DNA from: Rufibacter sediminis | Lineage (GTDB): Bacteria; Bacteroidota; Bacteroidia; Cytophagales; Hymenobacteraceae | NCBI RefSeq assembly: GCF_014269285.1 | Contig: NZ_JACOAF010000044.1 | Coordinates: forward strand, 268,434 to 332,433 | Reading direction: 5' to 3' | DNA length: 64,000 bases | Shown: positions 32,163 to 41,082 of the stretch, piece after piece | Layout: every line of letters begins with the position of its first letter | How positions within the stretch are numbered: the first letter of the stretch is position 1 | The notes under the pieces: model-generated | Database searches by the model: none | The model's input: the letters and a program-made list of their open reading frames with translations, nothing else | Told to the model about the DNA's origin: nothing | Program-made: the position numbers and the translations under genes

Positions 32163-32202
32163 CTGTTGTAGGGCCACTATAACTATAACTGGCCCAAAAC
32201 AG
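32163..32202. repeat. family P palindromic repeat, diverged centre
   Basis: CTGTTGTAGGGCCA and TGGCCCAAAACAG form the outer arms. The usual TTTTC/GAAAA centre is replaced by a loop with repeated ACTATA. The arms still pair over 12 of 13 positions. Confidence 0.65.
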
Positions 32203-32210
32203 AATTGACT

Positions 32211-32288
32211 CTTCTATGGCGCGGATCTACTTCCGTGATTCATAATTACTTTAAAGGAAGTCACGGAAGTAAATCCGCGCCATAGAAG
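32211..32288. repeat. Long inverted repeat (family Q), 31-bp arms
   Basis: The arm at 32211-32241 (CTTCTATGGCGCGGATCTAC then TTCCGTGATTC) pairs with 32257-32288 (GAAGTCACGGAAG then TAAATCCGCGCCATAGAAG), with two or three mismatches and a 15-nt A/T-rich loop. A diverged relative with the same TCTATG, TTACTTCCG and AATCCGCGC words lies at 48326-48370. This looks like a small MITE or REP-type element. Confidence 0.8.
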
Positions 32289-32297
32289 GGAATATAA

Positions 32298-32332
32298 AAA
32301 GAGAGCGCCCAATCAAGTAAGACGCTCTCTTT
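32298..32332 (-). terminator. hscA terminator candidate
   Basis: AAAGAGAGCG (32298-32307) pairs with CGCTCTCTTT (32323-32332). Read on the minus strand it lies about 50 nt past the hscA stop and ends in a short T run, so it can terminate hscA transcripts. Confidence 0.65.
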
Positions 32333-32340
32333 CATTATAT

Positions 32341-32378
32341 CGTTTTAGGGCTCTTTTCTGAAAACAGGCCTCAAAACA
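32341..32378. repeat. family P palindromic repeat
   Basis: CGTTTTAGGGCTCTTTTC, two bases, then AAAACAGGCCTCAAAACA. It ends two bases from the hscA stop codon. Confidence 0.88.
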
Positions 32379-32380
32379 AA

Positions 32381-34231
32381 CTATTCAATCTTCTTACCGG
32401 TCATAGCTTTCTTGATGGAGATCTGCATCACGCGTTCCGCGAACGGACTGGTCTGCTCCTCCAGCACATCTACCGCTTTCAGGATGGTGTCTTTGTCGCC
32501 GGTGGGCAGCACGTCTTTCAGGTTCTGCACATTCTGCTGCGTAAGAGTAATTTCCTCCTGGGTGAGGTGCTCGCCGTTTTTCTGGATGAAGCGCTCCACC
32601 TGGTAAATCATCTGCTCAGCGGTGGTGCGGGCCTCAATGACCATGCGGGTTGACACGTCCTCGCGGGCGTGGGTGATGGAATCCATCAGCATCTGCTCTA
32701 CCTGGTCATCGGTTAAGCCATACTGTGGTTTCACTTCCACCTCTTGCCGCACGCCGGAGCGCAGTTCAACGGCCTCTACTTTCAGAATGCCGTCGGCGTT
32801 CAGGATGAAGTTCACATCCACCTTCGGGAAACCGGCGGGCATGGCCGGAATCCCTTTCAAGTCGAACTCGGCCAGCTTGCGGTTCTCCTTCACCACATCG
32901 CGCTCACCCTGGTACACTGAGATCTTCATGTTCACCTGTCCGTCTACCGAGGTGGTATACTGCCGACCGGCTTTAGTGGGGATTTTGGAGTTGCGCGGAA
33001 TGATGGAGTCCATGAGGCCACCCATCGTCTCAATGCCCAGCGTGAGTGGCGTCACGTCCAGCAGCAGGATGTCTTTGCGATTCCCGGCCAGTACATCAGC
33101 TTGGATGGCGGCACCCAGGGCCACCACCTCATCGGGGTTCAGGGAGTTGTTGGCGGGCTTCCCGAAGAACTCGGAAACGGTTTGGTACACCAACGGCACG
33201 CGGGTAGAACCACCCACCATGATCACGGTATCAATCTGGTCGGGCTGCAGGCCAGCATCTTTCAACGCCATCTGGCACGAAGCCATGGTGCGGTCTACAA
33301 TGGGCGTAATGAGGGCCTCAAACGTATCGCGGTCTAAGGACAGCGTCACGCCATCCAACTGCGTGGTGAAGCTGTCCTGGGTGCTGAGGGTTTTCTTGGC
33401 TTCCTCGGCCTGTAAACGTATAGCCTGTGCCTGGTTCGCGTCTAAGGAGAGAAGAGCCGGGTTCTGCTGGGTCCAGTGCTGGACAATGGCACGGTCCAGG
33501 TCATCGCCGCCCAGGTAAGTGTCACCGTTGGTAGACAAAACTTCAAAGATGCCCTGGTGGATGCGCAGAATGGAAATATCAAACGTACCGCCGCCCAGGT
33601 CATACACCGCAATGGTGCGCTCCTCGGTTTGGTCCAGCCCGATGCCGTACGCCAGCGAAGCCGCCGTGGGCTCGTTCACGATGCGCAGCACCTCCAGCCC
33701 GGCCAGTTTCCCGGCATCGCGGGTGGCCTGGCGCTGGGAGTCGTTGAAGTAAGCGGGCACGGTGATCACGGCGCGGTTCACCGGTGTTTTCAGGGCGTGC
33801 TCGGCGCGGGCGCGAAGTTCTTTCAGGATTTTGGCCGAGAGCTCAATAGGGGAGTAGAACTTGTCCTGTACCCGTATCTTCACCAAGCCTTCTGAGTTGT
33901 CGTCAATGATCTTGTAGCCGAAGAAGTCTTTGTGCTCGCCCAGATCCTGGTAGGATTTCCCCAGCAGCCGTTTCACCGAGTAAATGGTATTGGCCGGATC
34001 GGTGATCAGGAATTCTTTGGCGGCCGTACCCACCACCACTTCGCCGTTCTCGGGAAAATGCACCACCGACGGCACAATGGTGCCCAGCCCCAGGTCATTG
34101 ATGGCGATGGGAACATGGTCCTCGGGGTGCATGTAGGCTACCAGGCTGTTGGTGGTGCCCAGGTCAATGCCCACAATCACCTCTTCCTTCTGGATGGAAG
34201 CGGTGGTAAGATTTATTGCTATTTTAGCCAT
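32381..34231 (-). CDS. hscA: Hsp70-family chaperone HscA
   Basis: HscA is the Hsp70 specialised in iron-sulfur cluster transfer from IscU. I place the start at 34231 ([20 protein letters not shown]), giving 616 residues, the HscA length. The open frame runs back to 34555 but that part is made of intergenic repeats. ATPase motifs are [44 protein letters not shown] and VGGSTRVP. The substrate domain has [20 protein letters not shown] and [14 protein letters not shown], and the HscA-like [15 protein letters not shown]. It lacks a DnaK EEVD tail. No isc genes are adjacent. Confidence 0.9.
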   Translation of the reverse strand: MAKIAINLTTASIQKEEVIVGIDLGTTNSLVAYMHPEDHVPIAINDLGLGTIVPSVVHFPENGEVVVGTAAKEFLITDPANTIYSVKRLLGKSYQDLGEHKDFFGYKIIDDNSEGLVKIRVQDKFYSPIELSAKILKELRARAEHALKTPVNRAVITVPAYFNDSQRQATRDAGKLAGLEVLRIVNEPTAASLAYGIGLDQTEERTIAVYDLGGGTFDISILRIHQGIFEVLSTNGDTYLGGDDLDRAIVQHWTQQNPALLSLDANQAQAIRLQAEEAKKTLSTQDSFTTQLDGVTLSLDRDTFEALITPIVDRTMASCQMALKDAGLQPDQIDTVIMVGGSTRVPLVYQTVSEFFGKPANNSLNPDEVVALGAAIQADVLAGNRKDILLLDVTPLTLGIETMGGLMDSIIPRNSKIPTKAGRQYTTSVDGQVNMKISVYQGERDVVKENRKLAEFDLKGIPAMPAGFPKVDVNFILNADGILKVEAVELRSGVRQEVEVKPQYGLTDDQVEQMLMDSITHAREDVSTRMVIEARTTAEQMIYQVERFIQKNGEHLTQEEITLTQQNVQNLKDVLPTGDKDTILKAVDVLEEQTSPFAERVMQISIKKAMTGKKIE

Positions 34232-34270
34232 GCTGTCAAAGTTAAGGGAACGCGTTTCCGCGCACTCCCG

Positions 34271-34299
34271 CAAAAGTACGAAGAAATAGCCTCTTACAA
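34271..34299 (-). promoter_or_regulatory. hscA promoter
   Basis: On the minus strand TACTTTTGC (34270-34278) matches the -7 consensus TAnnTTTGC. A TTG at 34297-34299 sits 18 nt upstream, close to a -33 element. It is about 40 nt before the chosen hscA start and supports that start over the longer frame. Confidence 0.65.
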
Positions 34300-34360
34300 G
34301 GGTACGGTTTCCTGAGGGATAGGTGGCGTAAGATACACGCGATCCAAGGAAATAAGCAGC

Positions 34361-34400
34361 TCGTTTTAGGGCTGTTTTCCAGAAAAGGAGCCGAAAACGA
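34361..34400. repeat. family P palindromic repeat
   Basis: TCGTTTTAGGGCTGTTTTCC is followed by AGAAAAGGAGCCGAAAACGA. The outer TCG/CGA bases pair. It lies in the 616-nt hscA-tldE gap. Confidence 0.85.
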
Positions 34401-34486
34401 AATCTCTGTTCCGGAACACCTGATTTAAAACGAAAGCGCAGTACTTTACTTCTGCACCCCAGCGCGGAAGTAACCTTGGTAGTCCT

Positions 34487-34513
34487 TCCGCTGGCGCGAG
34501 CGTCCCGCTCGTG
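34487..34513. repeat. GC-rich hairpin repeat (family R)
   Basis: TCCGCTGGCGCGAG is followed by CGTCCCGCTCGTG. The same sequence in reverse orientation is at 48423-48449, where the stem is CGAGTC/GACTCG instead of CGAGCG/CGCTCG, so both strands of the stem changed together. Confidence 0.75.
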
Positions 34514-34622
34514 TCCGCACGCATTCCAAATCCACTTTGTCTCCTCTCTTTCCATGATTCAGACGATTGGATTTCCTGATGTTCAGACGAGTGTAGTTCT
34601 TTCCAACAGAACCCTCTCTCCA

Positions 34623-34713
34623 TTGTCATCCTGAAAGGATCTGGTGCGCAAACAGTAGTAGTGTTTCTCCAATGTTTTTCTAGTTCGCTCACAAGATCTT
34701 TCCAAGATGACAA
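34623..34713. repeat. Imperfect palindrome, 20-bp arms (family S)
   Basis: TTGTCATCCTGAAAGGATCT at 34623-34642 pairs with AGATCTTTCCAAGATGACAA at 34694-34713, with a 51-nt spacer. Elements of this shape are widespread between genes in Bacteroidota, to my knowledge. Together with families P and R it fills the hscA-tldE gap (34232-34847); no gene is supported there. Confidence 0.75.
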
Positions 34714-34778
34714 AAAGAGGAGGGGCGTTTCGGAATGCGGTGGACTCTATCGAAAAGCTCGTGCTAGTAGATACTAAA

Positions 34779-34822
34779 AATCCGTTTCGGGCCCATTTTC
34801 TGAAAACAGGCCAAAACGGATT
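34779..34822. repeat. family P palindromic repeat
   Basis: AATCCGTTTCGGGCCCATTTTC and GAAAACAGGCCAAAACGGATT flank a one-base T centre. The outer seven bases AATCCGT pair with ACGGATT and differ from other copies. It lies 25 nt beyond the tldE stop. Confidence 0.88.
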
Positions 34823-34847
34823 CAGGAAAATAGAAGTCAGAAATGAG

Positions 34848-36182
34848 CTACACGGCGTCAGACAGACTGCTGAAGGTGAAGTCGCGGATCTTGAGCGGGG
34901 GCAGCAGGTAATTGTTGCTGGACTCGCCGCTCACCACGCGCTCGGTTTTGCCCAAGGCCTCCAGGTTGTTCAGCATGATGATGGGGCTTTCGTTGAACCG
35001 GAAGTTCTTGACCGCGTGCTTTATTTTGCCGTTCTCAATGTAGAACGTCCCGTCGCGGGTGAGGCCGGTGAGCAGCAGCGTCTGCGGGTCCACGGAGCGG
35101 ATGTACCAGAGGCGGGTCACCAGAATGCCTTTCTGGGTGCCTTTGATCAGGTCTTCCAGGCTTTGGGTACCGCCCTCCATGATGGCTGAGTTAGGGAAAG
35201 GCACCGGCGTGAGTTTCTTCTGCTGCGCCCAATACCGTGACACCGGAATCTGCTTCACCACGCCTTTGTCTATCCAGGTGACTTTGTTCAGGGCTTGTCC
35301 GTCTTGGGCCCAGGGAGAGGTGGGCAGCTCGGGGTGGGCCGGGTCTGAGTAAATAGTCACGCGTTCATCCACCAGTTTTTGGCCCATTTTGTTGCCGCCA
35401 CCGGGTTTGCTCAAGAAACTGCGGCCTTCATCCGCGGAGCGCGCATCCATTCCGAAGAACAGATTTTCCAGCATCACCGCCACGGCCGCCGGTTCCAGAA
35501 TCACGGTGTACTTGCCGGGCTCCAGGGCTTTGGCGTTCATGGAACCGGTGGCTTTGTTCACCGCAATAGCCGATACCGTGGCCGTGTTCAGTTTGTTCAC
35601 GTCATTGAACCCGCGGGAGACGTAGCCCGAGCCCGTGCCGTCTGGCGTGCGTACGGTGAGGGAGAAATCCACGCCGGTATCGGTGTTGTAGGCGAAGAGG
35701 CCCTTGCTGTTCATCATCGACTGGAACCCCACGTTGTCTTGCAGGTAGCCCGCAGCCGTCAGGTTCTTGCTTTTGGCCGCCGAAATGCTCTGGGCCACCA
35801 TGACTGCCCGCTGATCTGGGGTAATGGCCGCCGTAGCCGCCACGTACGGCGTGGTAGTGACGTATTTCTGAGGCTCCAGCACGCCCATGTACTCGGGGTT
35901 GTCCGGGGCCAGTTTGGCCAGCTCTTCGGAGCGGCGCACTACTTTCTCCAGCGAGTCATCGTCAAACTCATTGATGGTAGCCGTACCCACTTTCTTCCCG
36001 AAAGAAGATTGCACGACCAGCTGGGTCGTGTGGGACTCGCCGGCGGTGGACACCGAGTTGCGGGCGTAGCGTACGTTGCCGGTTTTGTTGCCGTTTAAGT
36101 TGGCCTCGCACTCATCGGCCTTGCTCAGCGCCATCACTTTTCTCAGTATGGCCTGCGCCTGTTCTTTGGAATATATTGCCAT
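34848..36182 (-). CDS. tldE: TldE/PmbA-family metalloprotease subunit
   Basis: A 444-residue PmbA/TldE-family protein. In E. coli, TldE pairs with TldD to form a zinc protease that degrades unfolded peptides, matures microcin B17 and removes CcdA. It has the N-terminal PmbA fold (YARNSVSTAGESHTTQLVVQ) and LEPGKYTVILEPAAVAVMLE, the region aligned with the TldD metal site but without HExxxH, as expected for TldE. No signal peptide is visible. It follows tldD by 123 nt on the same strand, so the pair is likely one operon. Confidence 0.88.
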   Translation of the reverse strand: MAIYSKEQAQAILRKVMALSKADECEANLNGNKTGNVRYARNSVSTAGESHTTQLVVQSSFGKKVGTATINEFDDDSLEKVVRRSEELAKLAPDNPEYMGVLEPQKYVTTTPYVAATAAITPDQRAVMVAQSISAAKSKNLTAAGYLQDNVGFQSMMNSKGLFAYNTDTGVDFSLTVRTPDGTGSGYVSRGFNDVNKLNTATVSAIAVNKATGSMNAKALEPGKYTVILEPAAVAVMLENLFFGMDARSADEGRSFLSKPGGGNKMGQKLVDERVTIYSDPAHPELPTSPWAQDGQALNKVTWIDKGVVKQIPVSRYWAQQKKLTPVPFPNSAIMEGGTQSLEDLIKGTQKGILVTRLWYIRSVDPQTLLLTGLTRDGTFYIENGKIKHAVKNFRFNESPIIMLNNLEALGKTERVVSGESSNNYLLPPLKIRDFTFSSLSDAV

Positions 36183-36222
36183 TGATTGAAACGTCTGATG
36201 TAAGTTGAAACTACTAGGGATT

Positions 36223-36275
36223 AGTTCTGAGTCCTGAGTGGGGAAAGAATGACTCAGGACTATGGACTCAGAACT
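36223..36275. repeat. AGTCCTGAGT inverted repeat
   Basis: AGTTCTGAGTCCTGAGT (36223-36239) pairs with ACTCAGGACT and GGACTCAGAACT (36252-36275), with a small bulge. A third CAGGACTCA follows at 36277-36285. It fills most of the tldD-tldE gap. Confidence 0.7.
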
Positions 36276-36284
36276 CAGGACTCA

Positions 36285-36328
36285 TCAATACAGGAAGGGA
36301 AATCGCTAGATTTTCCTTCCTGTATTGA
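36285..36328 (-). terminator. Hairpin overlapping the 3' end of tldD
   Basis: TCAATACAGGAAGGGAAATC (36285-36304) pairs with GATTTTCCTTCCTGTATTGA (36309-36328), 18-19 of 20 bases, around a 4-nt loop. The right arm encodes the last residues of TldD (INTGRKI), and the stop codon lies in the loop. No clear T run follows on the minus strand, so a processing or stabilising role is as likely as termination. Confidence 0.7.
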
Positions 36329-37937
36329 TCACATTCACGCCGTTGAAGCGGGTGGTGGCAGAGCCGTGCGATACGGAACTGGACTGCGTAGGCTGGCCTT
36401 TGCCGTCAAAGAAAGAGCCGCCCAGGCGGTAATCGCTCTCGTCACAGACGGCGGCGCAGGAGTTCCAGAATTCCTGGGTGTTGCTCTGGTAAGCTACGTC
36501 TTTGAGCGGACCTACAATTTTGCCGTCTTTGATCTCATAGTACAGCTGACCACCGAACTGGAAGTTGTAGCGCTGCTGGTCAATGGAGAAAGAACCGTCG
36601 CCAATGATGTAGATGCCTTTCTCCACGTTCTTGATCATGTCGTCTACACTCAGCTTCTGTTTTCCGGCCGCTAAAGAGACGTTGGGCATGCGCTGGAACT
36701 GCACTGAACTCCAGTTGTCGGCGTAGGAGCAGCCGTGCGATTCTTTCTCCCCGATGATGTGCGCCTGGTCCCGGGTGGCCTGGTAATTCACCAGCGTGCC
36801 GTCTTTCACCAGATCCCAGCGCTTGGTTTTCACGCCTTCATCGTCATACCCCACGGCCCCCAAAGAGCCGGGTTGCTGCTTGTCGGCGAACAGCGTCACC
36901 TTATCACTGCCGTACTTGAAGTTCTTGGATTTCCATTTGTCCAGCGTCGCGAAACTAGTGCCGGCAAAGTTGGCTTCGTAGCCCAGCACGCGGTCCAGTT
37001 CCAGCGGGTGCCCCACACTCTCATGGATGGTGAGCCACAGGTGTGAGGGGTCCAGCACCAGATCATACTTGCCGGGCAGCACAGACTTGGCCGATAGCTT
37101 TTCTTTGGCTTGTTTGGCGGCCGCAGTGGCGTCTTCCACCATGTCATAGTACTTGCCATAGCGCGTGGTAATGCCTTTGTATTTGCCCTCAGGGCGGCCG
37201 CTCAGGTACTCAAAGCCCATGCCCACCGGTGAACTCAGGGATTGCCGCGTTTCAAACTTGCCGGTTTTCTGATCAATGGCGGTGGCGTTGAGCACGGGCC
37301 AGATGCGGTGGATGTCCTGGTCAATGTAAGAGCCGTCTGAAGACGCGAAGTACTTCTGCTCGTTTACCAAAAACAGGGCCGAATTGACATAGTTAGCCCC
37401 GTTCTGCATGGCGGCGGCATTGGCTCCCAGCAGGATGTCTACTTTTTCTTTCAGGGGCACCTCAAACGCGTTCCGTTCAATGGGCGCTTTCCAGCTTACC
37501 TCACCGTAGCCCTGCTGCGGGGCCAGTTGCACCGGCTCGCTCTGCAGTTTGGAGTTGGCTTTGGCAATAGCCACGGCCAACTCAGAGGCTTTGGCGGCCC
37601 CGGCGGGCGTTACCTCGTCAATGGCCGAGAAACCCCAGGTGCCGTTCACAATCACCCGTACCCCCAACCCAAACGACTCGGTGTTGACCGTGTTCTGCAC
37701 CTTGTCTTCCCGCGTGATGAGGTACTGGTTCAGATAGCGGCCAATCCGGACATCGGTGTAGGAAGCGCCTTTGGATTTGGCGGCGTTCAGGGCGGCATCA
37801 GCTATCTGTTTGTTCAGGGCCGTGTTCATGGGAGAAAGCATCGCCTCGGGCGCAATATCATTGCCCCAAAGCGGTATCGGCAACATGAGGGCCCCAAGCC
37901 CTAGGCCGGAAAGTTGAAGGAAATCGCGTCTTTTCAA
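36306..37937 (-). CDS. tldD: TldD-family zinc metalloprotease, Tat-type signal
   Basis: A 543-residue TldD-family protease. The zinc motif HESVGH is at residues 305-310, in IHESVGHPLELDRVLGYEAN, and GSLGAVGYDDEGVKTKRWDL follows as in the family. The N-terminus MKRRDFLQLSGLGLGALMLP has twin arginines, a hydrophobic stretch and a polar end, so it resembles a Tat signal. The start is TTG at 37937; no ATG fits better. The neighbouring tldE lacks a signal, which makes the location of the complex unclear. It is probably transcribed with tldE. Confidence 0.9.
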   Translation of the reverse strand: MKRRDFLQLSGLGLGALMLPIPLWGNDIAPEAMLSPMNTALNKQIADAALNAAKSKGASYTDVRIGRYLNQYLITREDKVQNTVNTESFGLGVRVIVNGTWGFSAIDEVTPAGAAKASELAVAIAKANSKLQSEPVQLAPQQGYGEVSWKAPIERNAFEVPLKEKVDILLGANAAAMQNGANYVNSALFLVNEQKYFASSDGSYIDQDIHRIWPVLNATAIDQKTGKFETRQSLSSPVGMGFEYLSGRPEGKYKGITTRYGKYYDMVEDATAAAKQAKEKLSAKSVLPGKYDLVLDPSHLWLTIHESVGHPLELDRVLGYEANFAGTSFATLDKWKSKNFKYGSDKVTLFADKQQPGSLGAVGYDDEGVKTKRWDLVKDGTLVNYQATRDQAHIIGEKESHGCSYADNWSSVQFQRMPNVSLAAGKQKLSVDDMIKNVEKGIYIIGDGSFSIDQQRYNFQFGGQLYYEIKDGKIVGPLKDVAYQSNTQEFWNSCAAVCDESDYRLGGSFFDGKGQPTQSSSVSHGSATTRFNGVNVINTGRKI

Positions 37938-38105
37938 GATGGAAAAAGTTAAGGATTAGTCTTTTAAATGTAGGAATTCTGCCCGCATTTCCAAGCCAAA
38001 TAGATTATGTTTTTTCTATATAGACGCAGAGGACGAGGTTCTTCCTCTGATCAATTCGGCCTCCTTTAAAGGGGTAGGAGGATGACCAACCCGTTAGAAG
38101 AACCG

Positions 38106-38148
38106 GTAGCTTCGGCTACAGAGAAAGGGCAACCACCAGAGGTTGCCC
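38106..38148. repeat. Two adjacent hairpins, one with a TTCG loop
   Basis: GTAGC-TTCG-GCTAC at 38106-38119 is followed by GGGCAACC (38127-38134) paired with GGTTGCCC (38141-38148). Just upstream, CCTCC...GGAGG at 38070-38091 forms another weak palindrome. This is the only structure in 37938-38230, the gap between tldD and the metalloprotease gene; no gene is supported there. Confidence 0.6.
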
Positions 38149-38230
38149 CTACTTATCGGGACACGGGATAATTTACCTGGGGAATGATCTCGGGCCTTTG
38201 ATGGTGAGGCGACATGCGTGTTGATGCATA

Positions 38231-38261
38231 AAAATCCCACCTCGGGTGGAGGTGGGATTTT
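38231..38261. terminator. Terminator of the metalloprotease gene
   Basis: AAAATCCCACCTC (38231-38243) pairs perfectly with GAGGTGGGATTTT (38249-38261), with a 5-nt loop. It is symmetric and would end transcription arriving on the minus strand from the metalloprotease gene. Confidence 0.85.
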
Positions 38262-38292
38262 GACCTGTTTTCCTGAAAACAGCCTTAAAACG
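38256..38292. repeat. family P palindromic repeat
   Basis: GATTTTGACCTGTTTTC, two bases, then GAAAACAGCCTTAAAACG. It directly abuts the metalloprotease stop codon and shares bases with the terminator. Confidence 0.85.
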
Positions 38293-40725
38293 CTATTCGC
38301 AACCAATCACTACTCCAGAGCCGATGGGCGCGCCGGGCGGAAGGTCTTTGTGCAGCTGCGGTTTGGCTTCCACGGGTTTTTTCATGCGGTCCAGGGCCAG
38401 GAGCGCATTGGCCTTCACGCCTTCGTCTGATGCTTTCGCCAGCTTTTTGGCTTGTTTCTCTAGTTGGTTCAGGTGCAGCAGAGCCGCTGCCCGCGCTGGG
38501 TACGCAGCCTCTTCGTTCTGGGATAAGGCTAGCAGATGCGTGAGCACCAGTTGTTGGGTGAGCAATTGTATTTGTTTCTCCAGGCCAGCGGCAGATTTGG
38601 TGTCCCAGGTTTTTTGGAGAACCTGATCCATAACCTCGTCCAGGCCTAGTTTTCCGCCGCGGGCTTTCAGTTCTACCAATCGGGCGGAGCGCTCCGGGTG
38701 GAAGAGAAAGGAGAGCGTAAAATCAGCGGAGGCCTCGGCGGCGGCCAATGGATCGAAGGTGAGGCCGGTGCGTTTGTCAAACAGCTCCCGCGTGGGGGAC
38801 CAACCCGCCGGACGGGGCGGAATGGCCGCAATGATTTTCTCCGGCAGCACGAGAACGTTGGGCTGTAACGTGGCAAGTAACGCGTCTAACGCTTTTTGCT
38901 GCTCGGCTTCCGGCACAAACTCTGTCACTATTTGTCCATCGCCGCGGGAGGCATAGGTGTAGTTCAGGCCGCCCACTACTTTGGCGGCGGCTTCTACCTG
39001 GTAGCGGTGGTAATTATAGATGGGTACCAGCACGTCTTCCAGCATAGCCATGGGTACGCCCAGCTTGATGTTGTTCACCCCAAACCGCTCCAGGGCTTTC
39101 TCCCGGATGGCCAATACCTGCGTCAGTTCGTCGGCGGCGTTGGGGCCGTTGTCCCAGAGGTGGGCCTGCGGGTGCGCTCCGCCGGGAGCTCGCGAGTCTC
39201 GGTCAGAGATAAACTGCAAGCCTCTTTGGTGACCACCGCGCAGCAGTTGGTCCAGCGCCTGCTTTTCATCTGTGCCTTTTGGGAAATCTTGGTAGCCGTA
39301 CGTCACGGCCAGTTTGTCCCATTCGCCAATGCCCACGGCGTAGGCATCAGAGAGGTCTATCTCGCCGCTGGCCGCCAATTTTACGGTGGGGTGGGGGTAA
39401 TCCATCACTGAGGCGCGGTTGCTCACGCTGGCCGCATAGTTGTGCATGATGCCCAGCGTGTGGCCCAGTTCGTGCGCCGACAGTTGCCGCAGGCGGGAAA
39501 GCGCCATTTTCATCATCTCGGGGTTGGCCGGTTTGCCCGCTTCATACGGGGCCAGCAAGCCTTCGGCAATCAGAAAATCCTGACGTACGCGCAGAGAGCC
39601 CAAACTCACGTGCCCTTTGATGATTTCGCCGGTTCTGGGATCGGTGACGGAGGCGCCGTATGACCAGCCCCGCGTGCTGCGGTGCACCCACTGAATGACG
39701 TTGTAGCGCACGTCCATGGGGTCTGCGTCTGCGGGCAGGATTTCAACTTTGAACGCGTCTTTGTAGCCGGCGGCCTCAAACGCCTGCGCCCACCAGCGGG
39801 CACCTTCCAGCAGCGCTGTTCTGATGGGCTCGGGTGCGGCATGGTCTACGTAATACACAATGGGCTCCACGGCTTCAGACACGGCCGCGGCCGGGTTCTT
39901 TTTCTGCAACCGGTGCCGGGCAATAAAACGCTTTACCACGGGCTGGTCTACGGGCGTGCTGAAATCCATGTACTCAATCCCGAAGTAGCCGCTTCTGGGG
40001 TCCATGGGCCGGGGCGTGTAGTTTTGGTCGGGGAGTTGCACGAAGGAGTGGTGCTGCCGTACCGTGATGGCTTGCGCCGAGGGAGTCACGCTGCGCACGA
40101 GGCCGCCCGCGTCTTCGCCGCCCACAAAGGTGAGCGTGGCCTCAAATTCTGAGTTCTGGGGGAAGTTCTTGGTACGAGGCAAATACATGACCGAACGACC
40201 GGCATCCAGCCGGTACGAGCCCTGGCGGCTGCGCCGGATGCTGCCCACCACGTCATGGGCATCGCGGAGCAGGAACTCGGTCGCGTCTACCAGCACTTTA
40301 TCGCCCTCCGTGGCTTCCACCTTAAACCCCCACAACGCCGACTGCGCGAAGGATTGGGCCACTGCCTGTTCCTCGGCGGGGTTGCCGTTCATGGCGCGGT
40401 ACGCTTGGTTGGGTTCAATAAGCAGTACCTTCGGCCCCACTTTATGGAAGTACACCACGTGCTCGCCGCCCAGCTGTCCGCGGTCCAACCCGATGTCGTT
40501 GGAGCCCAGTCCGGCGGCCAGGGAGTTCACGTACAGGAAGTGCTGGTCCAGTTTGTTTATCTCCAGCAGGATACGGCCGGTGGCTTCGTCCCAGTAATAG
40601 GGGAAATACCCGTTGAACTTCTGCATACCGGCGGTTTTACCCGAGATGCCGGTGGGTTTGGTTTGGGCCCAACTTGAAGAAATCGCCAGCAAAGCGAAGA
40701 GAAGGGGGAGGAGCGTTTTGCGCAT
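38293..40725 (-). CDS. Secreted zinc-dependent metalloprotease (DUF5117/DUF4953 type)
   Basis: An 810-residue secreted metalloprotease of a Bacteroidota family with DUF5118/DUF5117/DUF4953 domains. The signal peptide is MRKTLLPLLFALLAISSSWA, likely cut before QTKP. The zinc motif HELGHTLGIMH is at residues 418-428, with a downstream MDYPHP like a Met-turn. The N-terminal region has FNGYFPYYWDEATGRILLEI. The C-terminal 150 residues are helical and end in GCE. The substrate is unknown; the protein is probably periplasmic or outer-membrane associated. Confidence 0.85.
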   Translation of the reverse strand: MRKTLLPLLFALLAISSSWAQTKPTGISGKTAGMQKFNGYFPYYWDEATGRILLEINKLDQHFLYVNSLAAGLGSNDIGLDRGQLGGEHVVYFHKVGPKVLLIEPNQAYRAMNGNPAEEQAVAQSFAQSALWGFKVEATEGDKVLVDATEFLLRDAHDVVGSIRRSRQGSYRLDAGRSVMYLPRTKNFPQNSEFEATLTFVGGEDAGGLVRSVTPSAQAITVRQHHSFVQLPDQNYTPRPMDPRSGYFGIEYMDFSTPVDQPVVKRFIARHRLQKKNPAAAVSEAVEPIVYYVDHAAPEPIRTALLEGARWWAQAFEAAGYKDAFKVEILPADADPMDVRYNVIQWVHRSTRGWSYGASVTDPRTGEIIKGHVSLGSLRVRQDFLIAEGLLAPYEAGKPANPEMMKMALSRLRQLSAHELGHTLGIMHNYAASVSNRASVMDYPHPTVKLAASGEIDLSDAYAVGIGEWDKLAVTYGYQDFPKGTDEKQALDQLLRGGHQRGLQFISDRDSRAPGGAHPQAHLWDNGPNAADELTQVLAIREKALERFGVNNIKLGVPMAMLEDVLVPIYNYHRYQVEAAAKVVGGLNYTYASRGDGQIVTEFVPEAEQQKALDALLATLQPNVLVLPEKIIAAIPPRPAGWSPTRELFDKRTGLTFDPLAAAEASADFTLSFLFHPERSARLVELKARGGKLGLDEVMDQVLQKTWDTKSAAGLEKQIQLLTQQLVLTHLLALSQNEEAAYPARAAALLHLNQLEKQAKKLAKASDEGVKANALLALDRMKKPVEAKPQLHKDLPPGAPIGSGVVIGCE

Positions 40726-41082
40726 GTTTTTGGAAAAGTAAGCCTGAAACAGAAAGAGTTGGATAAGGTAGTGAATTCAGAACATAGGGGCAAGGCTATG
40801 TTTCCGTTCCTGCCAAATTCCGCTGCTACCCCGTAGGCCCGCAGTGGATGGAAAACTTTGTATCCTGTTTAGATCAGGAGATGCTTACTTAAATGAATAG
40901 GAGCCCGGAGCCGGGAATTGGGCTGCAACACCGGAAGGTGATGGGCGCAAAGTGATGATGGCAGAAGGGAGGTGAAAGCAGAGGCTACAACATTCACGAC
41001 TTAGAGCTGCTGAAAGTGCAGGGCTCTAGAGATTGTACGAATTAGGCGATCGCAAAACACTGGATACCAGACCTTGGAAACA
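40726..41082. other. Noncoding gap upstream of the metalloprotease gene
   Basis: This 357-nt stretch has no supported gene. It includes a hairpin at about 41003-41027 (AGAGCTGC paired with GCAGGGCTCT) and purine-rich sequence at 40910-40980. It should contain the metalloprotease promoter on the minus strand, but no -7 consensus is clear. A small RNA cannot be excluded. Confidence 0.4.

Noticed and set aside
32622..33518. 298-codon frame on the plus strand opposite hscA
   Set aside because: Shadow of the conserved hscA coding sequence; the plus-strand peptide is Ser/Arg-rich without domain features. The same applies to long antisense frames opposite rpoB, the tldE/tldD genes and the methyltransferase gene.
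34232..34555. Extension of the hscA frame by 108 codons upstream
   Set aside because: The added peptide is translated family P and R repeats plus the -7 promoter box; the HscA family start fits 34231.
34366..34713. 115-codon open frame on the minus strand
   Set aside because: It consists of three different palindromic repeat elements read through; no family-like protein features.
40860..41035. Possible small RNA or riboswitch upstream of the metalloprotease gene
   Set aside because: Only one modest hairpin; no match to a riboswitch or housekeeping RNA core that I could recognise, and the nearby terminator is explained by the lipoprotein gene.
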